A DNA stretch of 64,000 bases from Anaerolineales bacterium UBA6055 (GCA_002428985.1 DIYL01000053.1:233700-297699), one strand, 5' to 3'. Shown: positions 1-10,260, numbered from the stretch's first letter. A program made the numbers and translations. The notes: a model not told the origin generated them from the sequence alone.

Positions 1-729
1 CATCATCAAATCGACTATCTCGCACAAAATGGATATTACGTCATCGTACCCGACCAACGCGGATACAACCTCAGTGATAAGCCCATTGGCGTTAAAAATT
101 ATCACATTGATTTGCTTGCAAAAGACATCACAGGTTTAATCGAAGCGATGGGTTTCGATAGCATGTACGTTGCCGGACACGATTGGGGCGGCGTTGTTGC
201 TTGGTGGATTGCCACCCACTATCCACAATACTACAAAAAGTTGATGATTCTGAACGCACCACATCCCAATAATTTGACCGACCTACGCGAATTCAGTCTG
301 AGCCAGATAATGAAAAGCTGGTATATCTTTTTCTTCCAGATTCCAAGGTTACCCGAGTGGTCAATTCGGCGTAACAATTCTTTTCGTGAATTTATGGTCG
401 GCAATCGTCCCGATGCCATCACCGAAGCAGATTATAAAATCTTTGAGGAAGCATGGTCTCAAGACGGCATCTATACTAGCACCATCAATTGGTATCGCGC
501 GGCATTGCGCTATCTATTCCCCGGAAAACTCCCACCTGACGAATCGATTACAATGCCTGTCCGTATTATCTGGGGTGAACAAGATGCGTTTCTTGGTAAA
601 CCACTTGCTGAACGCGCTACACGCCTCTGCAAAACCGCCGACATTTATTATGTACCGGAAGCATCACATTGGATCACCCACGATACACCTGACATCGTCA
701 ATCAGCATCTATCCGAATTTTTTAAATAG
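1..729 (+). CDS. alpha/beta hydrolase, epoxide-hydrolase-like (5' truncated by window edge)
   Basis: The reading frame is open from base 1, so the N-terminus lies outside the window; an internal ATG at 112 is not the true start. Visible parts fit the alpha/beta-hydrolase fold: a VPDQRGYNLSDKP segment before the nucleophile elbow, then GHDWGG, with Asp as nucleophile as in epoxide hydrolases and haloalkane dehalogenases. A cap region follows, then an acid in IWGEQDAF and the catalytic His in EASHWITHD. By family knowledge the Asp attacks an epoxide or halogenated carbon and water releases a diol or alcohol; the real substrate cannot be read. The start of the HG oxyanion motif is not in the window. 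Epoxide hydrolase is slightly favoured over dehalogenase because of the GHDWGG context. Confidence 0.85.
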   Translation, partial: HHQIDYLAQNGYYVIVPDQRGYNLSDKPIGVKNYHIDLLAKDITGLIEAMGFDSMYVAGHDWGGVVAWWIATHYPQYYKKLMILNAPHPNNLTDLREFSLSQIMKSWYIFFFQIPRLPEWSIRRNNSFREFMVGNRPDAITEADYKIFEEAWSQDGIYTSTINWYRAALRYLFPGKLPPDESITMPVRIIWGEQDAFLGKPLAERATRLCKTADIYYVPEASHWITHDTPDIVNQHLSEFFK

Positions 730-740
730 AGTGAGGAGTA

Positions 741-760
741 GGGGCATAGTGACATGCCCC
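741..760. terminator. hairpin between convergent genes
   Basis: GGGGCAT (741-747) pairs perfectly with ATGCCCC (754-760) around a 6-nt loop. It lies between the hydrolase stop (729) and the stop of the minus-strand zinc-ribbon gene (769). The T tract is weak on both sides, so it may be a shared bidirectional terminator of modest strength. Confidence 0.5.
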
Positions 761-768
761 ATTGTTGC

Positions 769-1845
769 TTAATTTTGTCGTTCGAGGGTATTACATAGAC
801 CTGCATCTGCATCAATTCGCCGGACTTCAATTGTCCAGACGGACTCAATTGGAACCTCTGCCCAAACCTCTTGCGAGAAGCCACAGGTATAGGTGCGGTT
901 TTCATTACCTTTAAAATTCACATTGTAGTTACCAGAGTAATCTGCCCGTTGACAGCCTAATCGTTTCTGCCCCTCACAATTGAGCGAGACATCTTCATAG
1001 TAGGGTTCTGGAATCAGTCCCTCTCCCGAAGTCTGTCGATTAAACGCATCTTCCCAACGGTTACCACGCCAACGACACCAATCATCATAAACAGGTTCTT
1101 CACGGTATCTAGTTGTGCATTCTTGGCGTTCACTAAATGTACCATCACCGTTGTCCTGTCGCACCGTTCGACACGTTTCACCATCAGGGATACGGTTGGT
1201 ACTACGTTGTCTTTGCGTACATGAGCCCAAATCAATCGACATATTATCGCCAGCCGGACGAGAATCTCGCCAATTCATCGTAGTGAATTCACTATATTCC
1301 TCGACTGAAACAGTTCGATCCCATGAATGACTATCAGCATAAACGGTCGCTGATTCAGTCATATTCAAGACTGCAAACGCACCAACCAATAAGGCAATAA
1401 CTACACCTATAATCGCAAAAACTTTTAAATTATTACCACTTTTTTCATCATTTTTGGTCTTGGGTTTAACGCCGATCTCTTCCATTTGAGCGTCAAATTG
1501 CTCTTGGACTAGATCACGCGAGCCACTGGATTCAAAGCTACCACCCGCCTCTTTAGTCTGTTCATCCAGTCTGATGGCCTTTGCGCCTTCAGTTAAAGGG
1601 GAACCACATTGCTGGCAGAATTCGTTTGCCGCGCCATTGAGTTGATTACATGCCGGGCAAGTGACGTCCACGCCAACAAACTTGTGATCTTCGACAGCTA
1701 CTTTTTCTTCATCTGATGGATAGTAGCGTGAATCAGGATTTTGCGGGGCGCCACAATTTGGACAAAATCGGTGTGTCACACCTAAATTCTTGGTTGTGCC
1801 ACAGAACTGACAGTCCCATAACATTTCATATGTTTTATTGCTCAT
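769..1845 (-). CDS. double zinc-ribbon, single-pass membrane protein
   Basis: The 358-residue protein has two zinc ribbons near the N-terminus (Cys 12/15/28/31 and Cys 63/66/77/80). A charged linker follows, then one hydrophobic helix at about 141-162 and a Cys- and Arg-rich C-terminal part. This suggests a cytoplasmic ribbon head anchored to the membrane with an outside tail that could form disulfides. A GAGG stretch 11 nt before the ATG supports the start. It is the last gene of a minus-strand group with the two TPR-like/PPC-like proteins upstream (88-bp gap). The family is not recognised; a sensor, scaffold or stress role is possible but not shown by the sequence. Confidence 0.75.
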   Translation of the reverse strand: MSNKTYEMLWDCQFCGTTKNLGVTHRFCPNCGAPQNPDSRYYPSDEEKVAVEDHKFVGVDVTCPACNQLNGAANEFCQQCGSPLTEGAKAIRLDEQTKEAGGSFESSGSRDLVQEQFDAQMEEIGVKPKTKNDEKSGNNLKVFAIIGVVIALLVGAFAVLNMTESATVYADSHSWDRTVSVEEYSEFTTMNWRDSRPAGDNMSIDLGSCTQRQRSTNRIPDGETCRTVRQDNGDGTFSERQECTTRYREEPVYDDWCRWRGNRWEDAFNRQTSGEGLIPEPYYEDVSLNCEGQKRLGCQRADYSGNYNVNFKGNENRTYTCGFSQEVWAEVPIESVWTIEVRRIDADAGLCNTLERQN

Positions 1846-1933
1846 GATTTATCAGCCTCAGCTTCTATATCTCCTACACCTGTATCTTAAGATGATTAAG
1901 TGCATTGTGCCAACGCCAACCATAAAAATGCTA

Positions 1934-2830
1934 TCAAAATTGCATCGCTTGTACACCAACGAAGTATGCACCAATACTCTCTCCGGTCACACCCAAGATA
2001 CGCACTGCCCAATCACCACTTGAGCTGGCTTTACATATATAAGCCACACCCAAATCGCCTTCGAGAATATTCTCGCGCTCACAGGTGTCCATTACCGATT
2101 CGTCAGATTCGTTGACGATAACCACATTCTTACTGACAGCATTTGCATTTAATGACATGAATTGTACATACACAGCATATGATTTCCCACGTCGTACGCT
2201 AAATTCATATTCATGCAAAAAACCATGATCCATAATATCGACTTCTTGATCCGTTGCAGGCTTAACCTGTGATGCGGGTACAATCTCTACAGCATCACGT
2301 ACTTCATCAATTGGTGTTCCCTCTATGTCATAAACGGCTGGCGGACCACCCAAAAATCCGGAGACCGTACCAATGAACCCCGGTAACATCCCAATTGCAC
2401 TAAACGAAAACATCGAACACGATACCGATAACATCAGCCCAAACAAACACCCCATCCGTGATCGTTGTTTTTGACGCTCCCGATGTTTTTGAAAGCGATC
2501 TTTTTTTATCTCACGTTCAATTTTTTCGAGCGGAACAATCTCTTTCTTCTTCAACTCTTCTTCATGGCGCTTGCGCTTCTCACGCTCAGCTTGTGGCATC
2601 CCACCTTCAATTTTATAAAGTAGGCGGTTCGCGGGACTATGGAATTCATCCAATTTGAGGGCTTCACGTAAGCACTTCACTTTATGGGATTCATCGTCAA
2701 CGGCTAATGCTGTTAAATACCACGCATCTGCCGATGGATCATCCCGCAGTATCGTCTTCAGTTTTTGTCGTGCTTCGCTTTTTTGACCAGTTTTGATCAG
2801 TGTTTCTATCGCTTGCAAAGACTCAGACAT
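1934..2830 (-). CDS. TPR-like/coiled-coil membrane protein with PPC-like C-terminal domain (paralog A)
   Basis: The frame is open up to 3154, but the best start is the ATG at 2830, preceded by GGGAGA; it gives 298 residues and avoids overlap with the next gene. Residues 1-75 form a helical TPR-like repeat (LIKTGQKSEARQKL). A highly charged helix follows (80-125), then a hydrophobic segment at about 129-158 and a beta-rich domain (about 195-298) resembling bacterial pre-peptidase C-terminal (PPC) sandwiches. It is a close structural copy of the next gene upstream, 28 bp away, so the pair arose by tandem duplication. A role in protein interaction at the envelope is an inference. Confidence 0.75.
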   Translation of the reverse strand: MSESLQAIETLIKTGQKSEARQKLKTILRDDPSADAWYLTALAVDDESHKVKCLREALKLDEFHSPANRLLYKIEGGMPQAEREKRKRHEEELKKKEIVPLEKIEREIKKDRFQKHRERQKQRSRMGCLFGLMLSVSCSMFSFSAIGMLPGFIGTVSGFLGGPPAVYDIEGTPIDEVRDAVEIVPASQVKPATDQEVDIMDHGFLHEYEFSVRRGKSYAVYVQFMSLNANAVSKNVVIVNESDESVMDTCERENILEGDLGVAYICKASSSGDWAVRILGVTGESIGAYFVGVQAMQF

Positions 2831-2858
2831 ATGCGTCTCCCATTCTCGACAATTTCTA

Positions 2859-3758
2859 CTACCGTATGTCACCAGCTTCGACTGCTCGCTTGCCGATGAC
2901 ATAACCACCGACCGTTTCTCCCTCAACACCAAGCACCCGCAACGACCACTCACCAGACATAGACATATAACAAACCCACGCAGCGCCATTATCATAATCA
3001 GGCACAATTGGTTGGAATATACAATTTTCCATGCCATTGTTACCATCTGGATCAAGAATCGCGACATTATTCTGCACATTCGTGGCGACCATCGACAAAA
3101 ATTGAATGAAAATAACTTGTGAATCACCCTGAACCATTTCAAAGCGGTATTCATTCAAATAGCCGTGGTCAACAAATGCAAAATCTTGCCCACCCAAAAC
3201 ACGGCTGAAGATGGGCTCAATCTGGTACAGACTATCAACCGTATCCGCAATCGGTATATCATTCACCTGTGTCACGGGTTCTACCCCACTGGTTACACGC
3301 AAAACTGTTCCAATCACACCGGGTAACAGACCTGCTATTGATAAAATTACGATTGAGAAAATCACCCCCGTCAACAAACTGAATAAACATCCAAAACCAC
3401 GGCGACGACGACGTGTTTGCTTCTTATCTTGTTGTTTTTGAAAACGTTGTTGGCGGATTTGTTCATGTTCAGGTGTAACAGTTGCAGAGTCCGGCTTCGG
3501 ATTTGGGTTTGAACCGGGTACGTCAAATTTTTCAAGTTTTGCCAATAACACATTCGATGGTGTATGTAACGCATCTATCTTGATTGCACGTTTCAACGCT
3601 TTGATTTTATTGACATCATCATTTAATGCTAACGCCATCATATACCACGCATCAGCCGATGGATTTTCATTAATAATGACTTTTAGGTGCTGAATTGCTT
3701 CTTTTCGCTTACCGTCTTTGATCAATTTTTGAATCGGTTTTAATGAGGTATCCATCAC
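2859..3758 (-). CDS. TPR-like/coiled-coil membrane protein with PPC-like C-terminal domain (paralog B)
   Basis: This 299-residue protein has the same order of parts as its downstream neighbour. There is an N-terminal helical repeat with ENPSADAWYMMALALND (the neighbour has DDPSADAWYLTALAVDD), then a basic Arg/Lys-Gln stretch, a transmembrane segment near residues 120-155, and a beta-rich PPC-like end with WSLRVLGVEGETVG. The start at 3758 has only a weak AAGAG ribosome site. It is first in the 3758-to-769 minus-strand run and is cut off from the upstream macroglobulin gene by a strong terminator at 3813-3846. The function is unknown. Confidence 0.75.
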   Translation of the reverse strand: MMDTSLKPIQKLIKDGKRKEAIQHLKVIINENPSADAWYMMALALNDDVNKIKALKRAIKIDALHTPSNVLLAKLEKFDVPGSNPNPKPDSATVTPEHEQIRQQRFQKQQDKKQTRRRRRGFGCLFSLLTGVIFSIVILSIAGLLPGVIGTVLRVTSGVEPVTQVNDIPIADTVDSLYQIEPIFSRVLGGQDFAFVDHGYLNEYRFEMVQGDSQVIFIQFLSMVATNVQNNVAILDPDGNNGMENCIFQPIVPDYDNGAAWVCYMSMSGEWSLRVLGVEGETVGGYVIGKRAVEAGDIR

Positions 3759-3812
3759 AATATACTCTTATTATTTTTTCTTATCGTACCGTAAAAACAA
3801 CATCATAAGCAT

Positions 3813-3846
3813 AAAAAAGAGTGTGCCATCAACCGACACACTCTTT
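3813..3846 (-). terminator. rho-independent terminator of the macroglobulin gene
   Basis: On the minus strand AAAGAGTGTG, an 11-nt loop and CACACTCTTT form a perfect 10-bp stem running into a T tract (A run 3813-3818 on the plus strand). It lies 21 bp after the macroglobulin stop codon. Confidence 0.85.
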
Positions 3847-3866
3847 AAATGGTTTATTCACTGAGT

Positions 3867-6800
3867 TTATCGAGTAATTGTAAATGCCATACCATCACCA
3901 CGACCGTATACTTCTGGGAAGTTGAGCTCCTGTGCAATTGGCGGAATCACATTATAAGTGCCTTCGACACCGGGGCGAATCGTATAAACATATTCATATA
4001 CACCCTTCGGCAGATAACTCGCATAAATCACTGCTTTTTCATCACGGAACTGGACATTATCAAAGTACCACCATCCCCATCCATAGGTACGTGGATTATC
4101 CGCCGGACCGCCACGAGGACGCGTACCAAGTTGTTCACTTCCGCTGAGGCTCGGATTGACCGCCTCTGCACCAGCAGGGAAATAATCCTCAATGACTACA
4201 TAGCGCAATGTACTTGGTGCGACTATCCGTAAGCGTACTTGAATAGTTTCGCCGACAATCGCACTATCAATCGGTGTCTCAGTCTCATCATCTGGACGGG
4301 TATATGTCCGTGAAATTTCGACCCCACGGCTAAATGGTTCAATCTGTGGCACGGGCAAATCGAGGGTTAGATGCGCCGTATAGTACATTACACCCTCTCC
4401 ATCTGTGCGACCAAACTCAATTAGATTTGTCTCTCGTTGGATTAATTCAGAAACATCAACTAGCAAGTTGACCGACTCCAACACATTTGCTGGAACAGCA
4501 ACTTCATCAAGCTTCGATTCGTTGTTAACAGTCACATTAAATGCATAATTCGGGTTCAGTTCACCTGTTGCCAACATCCAGTTAGTCAACGCCATAATCG
4601 ACCATGTATTTTCCTGACGCGATCCCCATGCGCGATTTGCACGCACACTGACAAGATGGCGCACTACATTTGGTAAAATTTCGCTATCTGGGCGAATCTT
4701 TATGAGTGCATCCAAGACAAGTGCTGTTGAGCGAATATCACTTGACCAATTCCAGCGGTCAACATATGTCTCTTCAAAGAAAATGCCTGTCGCACGGGTT
4801 ACAGCGTTATTGAGCATATACTGCGCCAACACATCAAGGCGTTGCTGGTCTTCTGGGTTGATGAGATGCAAGGTCTTAGCGAGATAGGCGATTGCATCTA
4901 GATTCATACGTTCGATGCTATCAAACAAGGTCACACTGCGAGCAACATCAGGTTGACCAGAGTATGCCAACGCATATAGTAAGAAGGCTTGACGATTCAA
5001 ACGCCATTGTTCCACCTCCAATGATGGCGTAATCATCTGGAAGCTAAGATACTCTTGGGCACGACTGATGACATTTTCGGATACGGGATACCCCTGTTTT
5101 TGTGCCTCAGCCAGACCAATCAGTGCAAATGCTGTGGACGTTGGGTGACTATACGTCTGTGAACACCATCCCCAACTTCCATCGGAACGTTGGCGTGCAT
5201 AGAGTTCCTGTAACCCGTCATTAACAACATCATCCAGATTTTCTTTGAGTTCAGGTTCAGCTAACCCCAGCTCATTCAATGCACGGAAAGTTACAATATT
5301 AGGCAAGAAACGATGAATAATCGTTGCAGTACATTCTCTATATTTTGTTGTATTCCGGCGAAGATAGCGTAAGCTATCATTTGTAACGCCTGCCAGCGAT
5401 TTATCAATATTGATGTCCAATTCACCCGACTGTACATCAAAGTCACGTGGCATCAGAATCGCTTCTACTCGAACACCACCATCACGCAACGAGCCAGATG
5501 TCCCGACTGTTTCTGGAGCTTGATAACGATAAACTGGTAATGTGCCGTCAAAATCAAGTGCTACCGGAGAAATACTAGCATCCGTATATTCATCGTCATC
5601 GGAGCGTACCACAAAGAACGGTGCGATTGATTCGACATCTTGAACCGTCACTTCCCAGCTCACGCGTGTACGTCCCTGTGCCGGGATTGTCACATTTTGG
5701 ACAAGTTCTGTACCTTCAGCTACTGTTAAACCTTCGACATTTTCAATCGAAACACGACCGGATAATTCTTCTAGGGTGTTATTGTTGACAACTGCCGAGA
5801 GTAACACTTTATCATCAACAATAAAGAAACGTGGCGTCACCGGACGAATAATCAGCGGACGTGTACTCAACAGATCAAACGTCTCTTCGCCAAGCAACAT
5901 CACACCATCACTGCCATCTGTCAACGCACGCGCATCCAATCGCCATGTCGTCAAATTATCCGGCAGGCGGACATCTAATACAGCCACGCCATCTTCGTTG
6001 GTCACCGCAGTCGGATTCCAATACGGCGTATCAATAAACTCACCACGAAGATCAACAATACCAGAGTCAAAGATACCTCCGCCACCGCCTTTTTCTTCAG
6101 CGAGTTCGGCAGTGACTTCATCACCATTAAACACGAGTGAGGTGGATGTACGTACAGCAAGACTTTGTGGATTATAGAATGTTTCGAGCAGCAACCTACT
6201 ATTGCGAGGACGTAGCGACAATGCCGCTAGATCGGTTACACCCACTCCAACTTCAGCCACAACCGGATCGCCTTTGTAATCGGTTACGCGAACAGTGTAT
6301 TCGACTGTTTCTTGTGGTGATGCTTGTTCACGGTCGGCGGAAATATCGATATTGAGTTCTTTCTGGTCAATCTCAACTTGCAAGCGTGTGATGCCCATAC
6401 GATATGATGCAATCGGATTGGTTTCATCAACAGCTTTGATGAGAAATACACTCACATAGATATTCGGCGCATATTCCGGCAGAATTTCGAATTCGTAGAT
6501 TAGTGAATTACTTTCCATTGTGACGTGTTCAACTGTGATTACGCCACCTCGTTCGATACTAATGAGAGCTTCGGATACACCCTGATATGGCGATGTAATC
6601 AAAACTTTCGCTGTATCACCGACATTGTAATCGGTCTGTTCAGGGACAAGTTCGACACTATCATCATTTTCTTGTCGCCATGAGACATAACTACTGCTCG
6701 ACACCCATGAGAAAGTCGCCGAACGAATCTCAGTTCCATCACTGTCACGGGTAGCAACTTTAATTTTGAATGTCCCGCCATTCGGTGGTACATACACAAA

Positions 6801-9800
6801 TTGTGCTTTACCTTCATCATCAGTGATGACTTCGCCTGTCGTTACAGGAATTTCTTCAACTTCCCATGTCCAAACAGTTTCACCAGAGTTCGGGTCTTGT
6901 TCCTGAATGCTCGACCAACGGCGTTCGACAACTTCAACATCAATGGATTGATTCGCGACAGGTTGACTATCCCAATCCACAGCAATGATATTGATCGTGC
7001 TTTCTTCATTGGCAGTGCTGACATAACTGTCTGCGCGTGCTCCAACATATACCAAGCCTTTATGGACGATCATCCTACTGCTTGCAAAAATGGTTTGGCT
7101 AGCTTCGTCTTGTAATCCGGCTTCGATCCGGAATATCTGACTTTGTGTCGCATCTCTAAGATCACCCACAACATCAATCGTAGCAATCCCGACAGAATCT
7201 GTGGTTGTCTGTCCTTCGGTCACAAATCCACCATAGCTACCGTAGTATTCATAACCATAGTCATCATAGTTAAAATCTCTAAAGTCGTAGTAGCCTTCAC
7301 CCGTATAACGGAAGTTGTATGGTTGTGACGTAACGGTGTAGTTCACATTTGCATTCGAAACTTTGCCGCCAAAAAAGTAACTACCTTCCAGCTCAAATGT
7401 ACCTGTATCACCCTGAGAAATTTCCGGCGTAACAGCATTCATTTCAACTTGATATTCTGGTAGGCGATATTCTGCAACAAGGAAGCTGATACTACCACCT
7501 TCGCGACGATAGTCATGCTCTGATGGTAAATCAACCGAAATGCGATATGAGCCAAGCGACGCTTCTGACGCGATGTCAAAACTATCACTAAATGTACCAA
7601 ATTCCGTCACTTCAACATCTTCTTGGTAAACCACATCACCACTTGCATCCGTAATCCGTACAGGGACAGTTTCAAATGGTGGGCGTGTGTATTCGACATC
7701 ATTTTTACTACGTACAATTCCACGGAAATACACAGGTTGATCAGTCCGATAAACGGGACGATCTGTATATAGATAAGTTTGGTAACTTTGTGGATAGAAT
7801 GAGTAACTTTGTCCAAACTGGTAGGGTTCCAGCCCATTAGTCCATGATGAATACCCAACCCCAAAGTGATTGTCCGATTGAAGGATCGCTACAAAACGGG
7901 TATAGAGATCACGCGTACGTGGGATTTCAATTCGAGCAATCCCCTGTTCATCAGTTGTCCCTTGTCCAACAATAGACGCACTCGCATTGTAAATGTGGAT
8001 CTGTTCACCAACAATCGGTTTGCCAGAATCAACATCAGTCGCCCAAACAGTCATTTCATCAATAGTTTGTTTAACGGTCAAGACTGATGTAGCGACATTT
8101 AGGAAATGTTCGGTACGAGCATATCGTGTTTCATCAATCTGGTCAGATTCAATATCTAAGAGATAAAGACCCGGTTCAAGTTGCCCATTATTTTCATCGG
8201 ACACAACAATTTCAGTTTCTTGCGCAGCATCGCGTAAGCCGAGGTAGTATTCTGTTGTATCTCCTTCAGCGACCCATGCCAGCGTTTCATCACGTAACTG
8301 AACTTGCCACCACACAAAACTATTGATGCATTCAGGTCCACCAACCACAGGCACGACATAATCGCGATACAATAACTCAACAGGATCGCCCTCAGCCGGC
8401 AATGGACGCGCCCGTAATGCATCAGGTTCTGTTATAACAATCGCAGTATCCCCAACACGCAGACGTGAAGGCGGTGCACCATCACAACTGATGCCACCAC
8501 GCCCTTCAATCTCACCCAATGCCAATAATTCATAGCGTGTAATATTTTCGGGCGTATTTGAGTTGATTGTCCATTCACGCTGTAACGTATCTAGGTTAGG
8601 GTCATAAGCATCAGTTGGGTCGTAAAAATCTTCATCGGTTAATGCGAGGATAAAATCACGAATAGGTACAGTGAACAGATTCAAGTCCACCGTCTCTACA
8701 CCGCGATGATACATATACAATTGGGTTGGTTCACGGTATGCATTATAGAAACCAACAGCCCCCGGGGTTTTCATACCTAATGTCGGCGGACGGGGTGCTG
8801 TGACATAAGTGAAGCTCAAATCTTGCCCAAAGTTAATCGGATTACCGTAGATGTCTTCCATCCCCGGTGCAATTGTTACCGTATAGGTCGTAGATGCTTG
8901 TGCACCAAAGGATACGGAATAACGATAACTCCAATCACTATAATAAAAGCGTGGTTCAACAGGTGGTTCTGGCTCAATCGTGATCTTATCAGGTAGTGTC
9001 TCGAGGTTCATCGGGGATGCGAAGTAAATCGTAAAGCCTCCGCGTGACACCCCTTCTGCACCATCAACCGGATCAGTTCCGATAATTTCAGGGAACGGCA
9101 AGGTTGAATATGACCATGCTTTCTGCCCCCGCAAATCAGTACTACCCGTAAGCGAACTCACTTCACCATCGAATCCAGCATTATAAACGGACGCCAATTC
9201 CAGTTGGACATCAGGCGTAAAGCGGAAACCCTGCCCATCAGGTGCCCATTCAAATGTCCCTGTGAGGTCACTCGTTACAGCCAACGAATCTAAGCGCAGA
9301 TAAAATGCACTCTCAACAGACTCTTGATTCATCGGTTGGCTGAATCGGACTTGAATTTCAGGATCTAGTAGAATATCCGTCTGATCTGGTGATGGGTTAA
9401 TCGATATAACTTCTGGTGGTGATGTTTGGAAAGTCCATATAACCGGAGTTTCCAATCTTGAACCATCCACTGCCTCCAACCCTGCCATCACACTTGCTGT
9501 ATAGGTTGTACCACCTTGTAATGGCTGTAATGGTGTGAACACATACATTGATGTGTTTATCCATTCACCAACACCTTCGGTTACAGGCAAAATCTGCAAC
9601 GGATCAGGCAATTCATCCAGCTCAGTAGACATCAATAATGGGATCACCGGACGGTCAAAAATAATTGTAATATCAGAGTTAGCAGGTACAAACCCGCCCT
9701 CAGAAGTCGGGAAGACTTCGGCAACTTCCAAAAAGCCAACACTCGTATACGTCGCAATAAATGGATCCAGTAAGGGTGTGCCATCTAATGCCTCAATTGT

Positions 9801-10118
9801 CGGTGCGAGCTGGAATGTATAGTCCGTATTGCGTTCATAATCTGCAACAGGACTAAATGTCAGCGAATATTCGTCACAACTGAGGTTACCATCTACAAAA
9901 GGCGTAACGCTAAATGCCGCTTGTGCAGTGCCACAGTCAACACGCCGATCAAAATAAAAGGTAACCGCTTCATCTAGCGCCAATGGCTGACTAACAAACG
10001 GTTCACTATCAATTACTTGTAAGAAAGCCACACGGTTGCCCTGCGCAATCAACTGCGGAATGCTCACAGCAATTAAGCCAAACAGGGCCAGTAATAACAC
10101 CAATATCCTTTTTCGCAT
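3867..10118 (-). CDS. bacterial alpha-2-macroglobulin family protein with degenerate thioester motif
   Basis: The 2083-residue protein has a signal peptide (residues 1-26, cleavage near AQG, no lipobox) and is probably exported. Three or more Ig-like (Big_5-type) domains with repeated FDRPV/FSQPMN/FASPMN motifs fill the first ~450 residues. Macroglobulin domains follow, with the MG2 hallmark YTDRPVYRTDQPVYFRG near residue 787 and the PDNLTTWR segment of the A2M core. The helical thioester-type domain comes next, then a C-terminal receptor-binding-like domain. In active relatives this domain carries CxEQ before RFLPN. Here the aligned residues are C1596-T-A-T, so the thioester cannot form in the usual way. 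By family knowledge such proteins trap proteases in the envelope; this one, if functional, would act without covalent capture. GGGGGA lies before the ATG. Confidence 0.93.
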   Translation of the reverse strand: MRKRILVLLLALFGLIAVSIPQLIAQGNRVAFLQVIDSEPFVSQPLALDEAVTFYFDRRVDCGTAQAAFSVTPFVDGNLSCDEYSLTFSPVADYERNTDYTFQLAPTIEALDGTPLLDPFIATYTSVGFLEVAEVFPTSEGGFVPANSDITIIFDRPVIPLLMSTELDELPDPLQILPVTEGVGEWINTSMYVFTPLQPLQGGTTYTASVMAGLEAVDGSRLETPVIWTFQTSPPEVISINPSPDQTDILLDPEIQVRFSQPMNQESVESAFYLRLDSLAVTSDLTGTFEWAPDGQGFRFTPDVQLELASVYNAGFDGEVSSLTGSTDLRGQKAWSYSTLPFPEIIGTDPVDGAEGVSRGGFTIYFASPMNLETLPDKITIEPEPPVEPRFYYSDWSYRYSVSFGAQASTTYTVTIAPGMEDIYGNPINFGQDLSFTYVTAPRPPTLGMKTPGAVGFYNAYREPTQLYMYHRGVETVDLNLFTVPIRDFILALTDEDFYDPTDAYDPNLDTLQREWTINSNTPENITRYELLALGEIEGRGGISCDGAPPSRLRVGDTAIVITEPDALRARPLPAEGDPVELLYRDYVVPVVGGPECINSFVWWQVQLRDETLAWVAEGDTTEYYLGLRDAAQETEIVVSDENNGQLEPGLYLLDIESDQIDETRYARTEHFLNVATSVLTVKQTIDEMTVWATDVDSGKPIVGEQIHIYNASASIVGQGTTDEQGIARIEIPRTRDLYTRFVAILQSDNHFGVGYSSWTNGLEPYQFGQSYSFYPQSYQTYLYTDRPVYRTDQPVYFRGIVRSKNDVEYTRPPFETVPVRITDASGDVVYQEDVEVTEFGTFSDSFDIASEASLGSYRISVDLPSEHDYRREGGSISFLVAEYRLPEYQVEMNAVTPEISQGDTGTFELEGSYFFGGKVSNANVNYTVTSQPYNFRYTGEGYYDFRDFNYDDYGYEYYGSYGGFVTEGQTTTDSVGIATIDVVGDLRDATQSQIFRIEAGLQDEASQTIFASSRMIVHKGLVYVGARADSYVSTANEESTINIIAVDWDSQPVANQSIDVEVVERRWSSIQEQDPNSGETVWTWEVEEIPVTTGEVITDDEGKAQFVYVPPNGGTFKIKVATRDSDGTEIRSATFSWVSSSSYVSWRQENDDSVELVPEQTDYNVGDTAKVLITSPYQGVSEALISIERGGVITVEHVTMESNSLIYEFEILPEYAPNIYVSVFLIKAVDETNPIASYRMGITRLQVEIDQKELNIDISADREQASPQETVEYTVRVTDYKGDPVVAEVGVGVTDLAALSLRPRNSRLLLETFYNPQSLAVRTSTSLVFNGDEVTAELAEEKGGGGGIFDSGIVDLRGEFIDTPYWNPTAVTNEDGVAVLDVRLPDNLTTWRLDARALTDGSDGVMLLGEETFDLLSTRPLIIRPVTPRFFIVDDKVLLSAVVNNNTLEELSGRVSIENVEGLTVAEGTELVQNVTIPAQGRTRVSWEVTVQDVESIAPFFVVRSDDDEYTDASISPVALDFDGTLPVYRYQAPETVGTSGSLRDGGVRVEAILMPRDFDVQSGELDINIDKSLAGVTNDSLRYLRRNTTKYRECTATIIHRFLPNIVTFRALNELGLAEPELKENLDDVVNDGLQELYARQRSDGSWGWCSQTYSHPTSTAFALIGLAEAQKQGYPVSENVISRAQEYLSFQMITPSLEVEQWRLNRQAFLLYALAYSGQPDVARSVTLFDSIERMNLDAIAYLAKTLHLINPEDQQRLDVLAQYMLNNAVTRATGIFFEETYVDRWNWSSDIRSTALVLDALIKIRPDSEILPNVVRHLVSVRANRAWGSRQENTWSIMALTNWMLATGELNPNYAFNVTVNNESKLDEVAVPANVLESVNLLVDVSELIQRETNLIEFGRTDGEGVMYYTAHLTLDLPVPQIEPFSRGVEISRTYTRPDDETETPIDSAIVGETIQVRLRIVAPSTLRYVVIEDYFPAGAEAVNPSLSGSEQLGTRPRGGPADNPRTYGWGWWYFDNVQFRDEKAVIYASYLPKGVYEYVYTIRPGVEGTYNVIPPIAQELNFPEVYGRGDGMAFTITR

Positions 10119-10134
10119 AAAAATTCCCCCACTA

Positions 10135-10260
10135 TACGGATAGATTCATCATCCATTATAAGGGAATTCTTCAAAACATATTGATGAATTACCTACGTTA
10201 ACGCTACGTTTTCCAAATGATTGATTTTCCCGCTTTTATGCGTCAATCTACCTATCCGTA
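10135..10260. repeat. inverted repeats in the macroglobulin upstream region
   Basis: TACGGATAG (10135-10143) recurs inverted as CTATCCGTA (10252-10260). A second looser inverted pair, AAGGGAATTCTT near 10159 and AAGAATTCCCCTT near 10306, lies partly outside it. The 208-bp gap separates two minus-strand genes and must hold the macroglobulin promoter. Whether these repeats are regulatory sites or remnants of a small element cannot be decided. Confidence 0.45.

Noticed and set aside
6599..8422. Several 60-100-codon frames inside the macroglobulin gene
   Set aside because: They are shadows of a long, continuous coding region with clear domain motifs.
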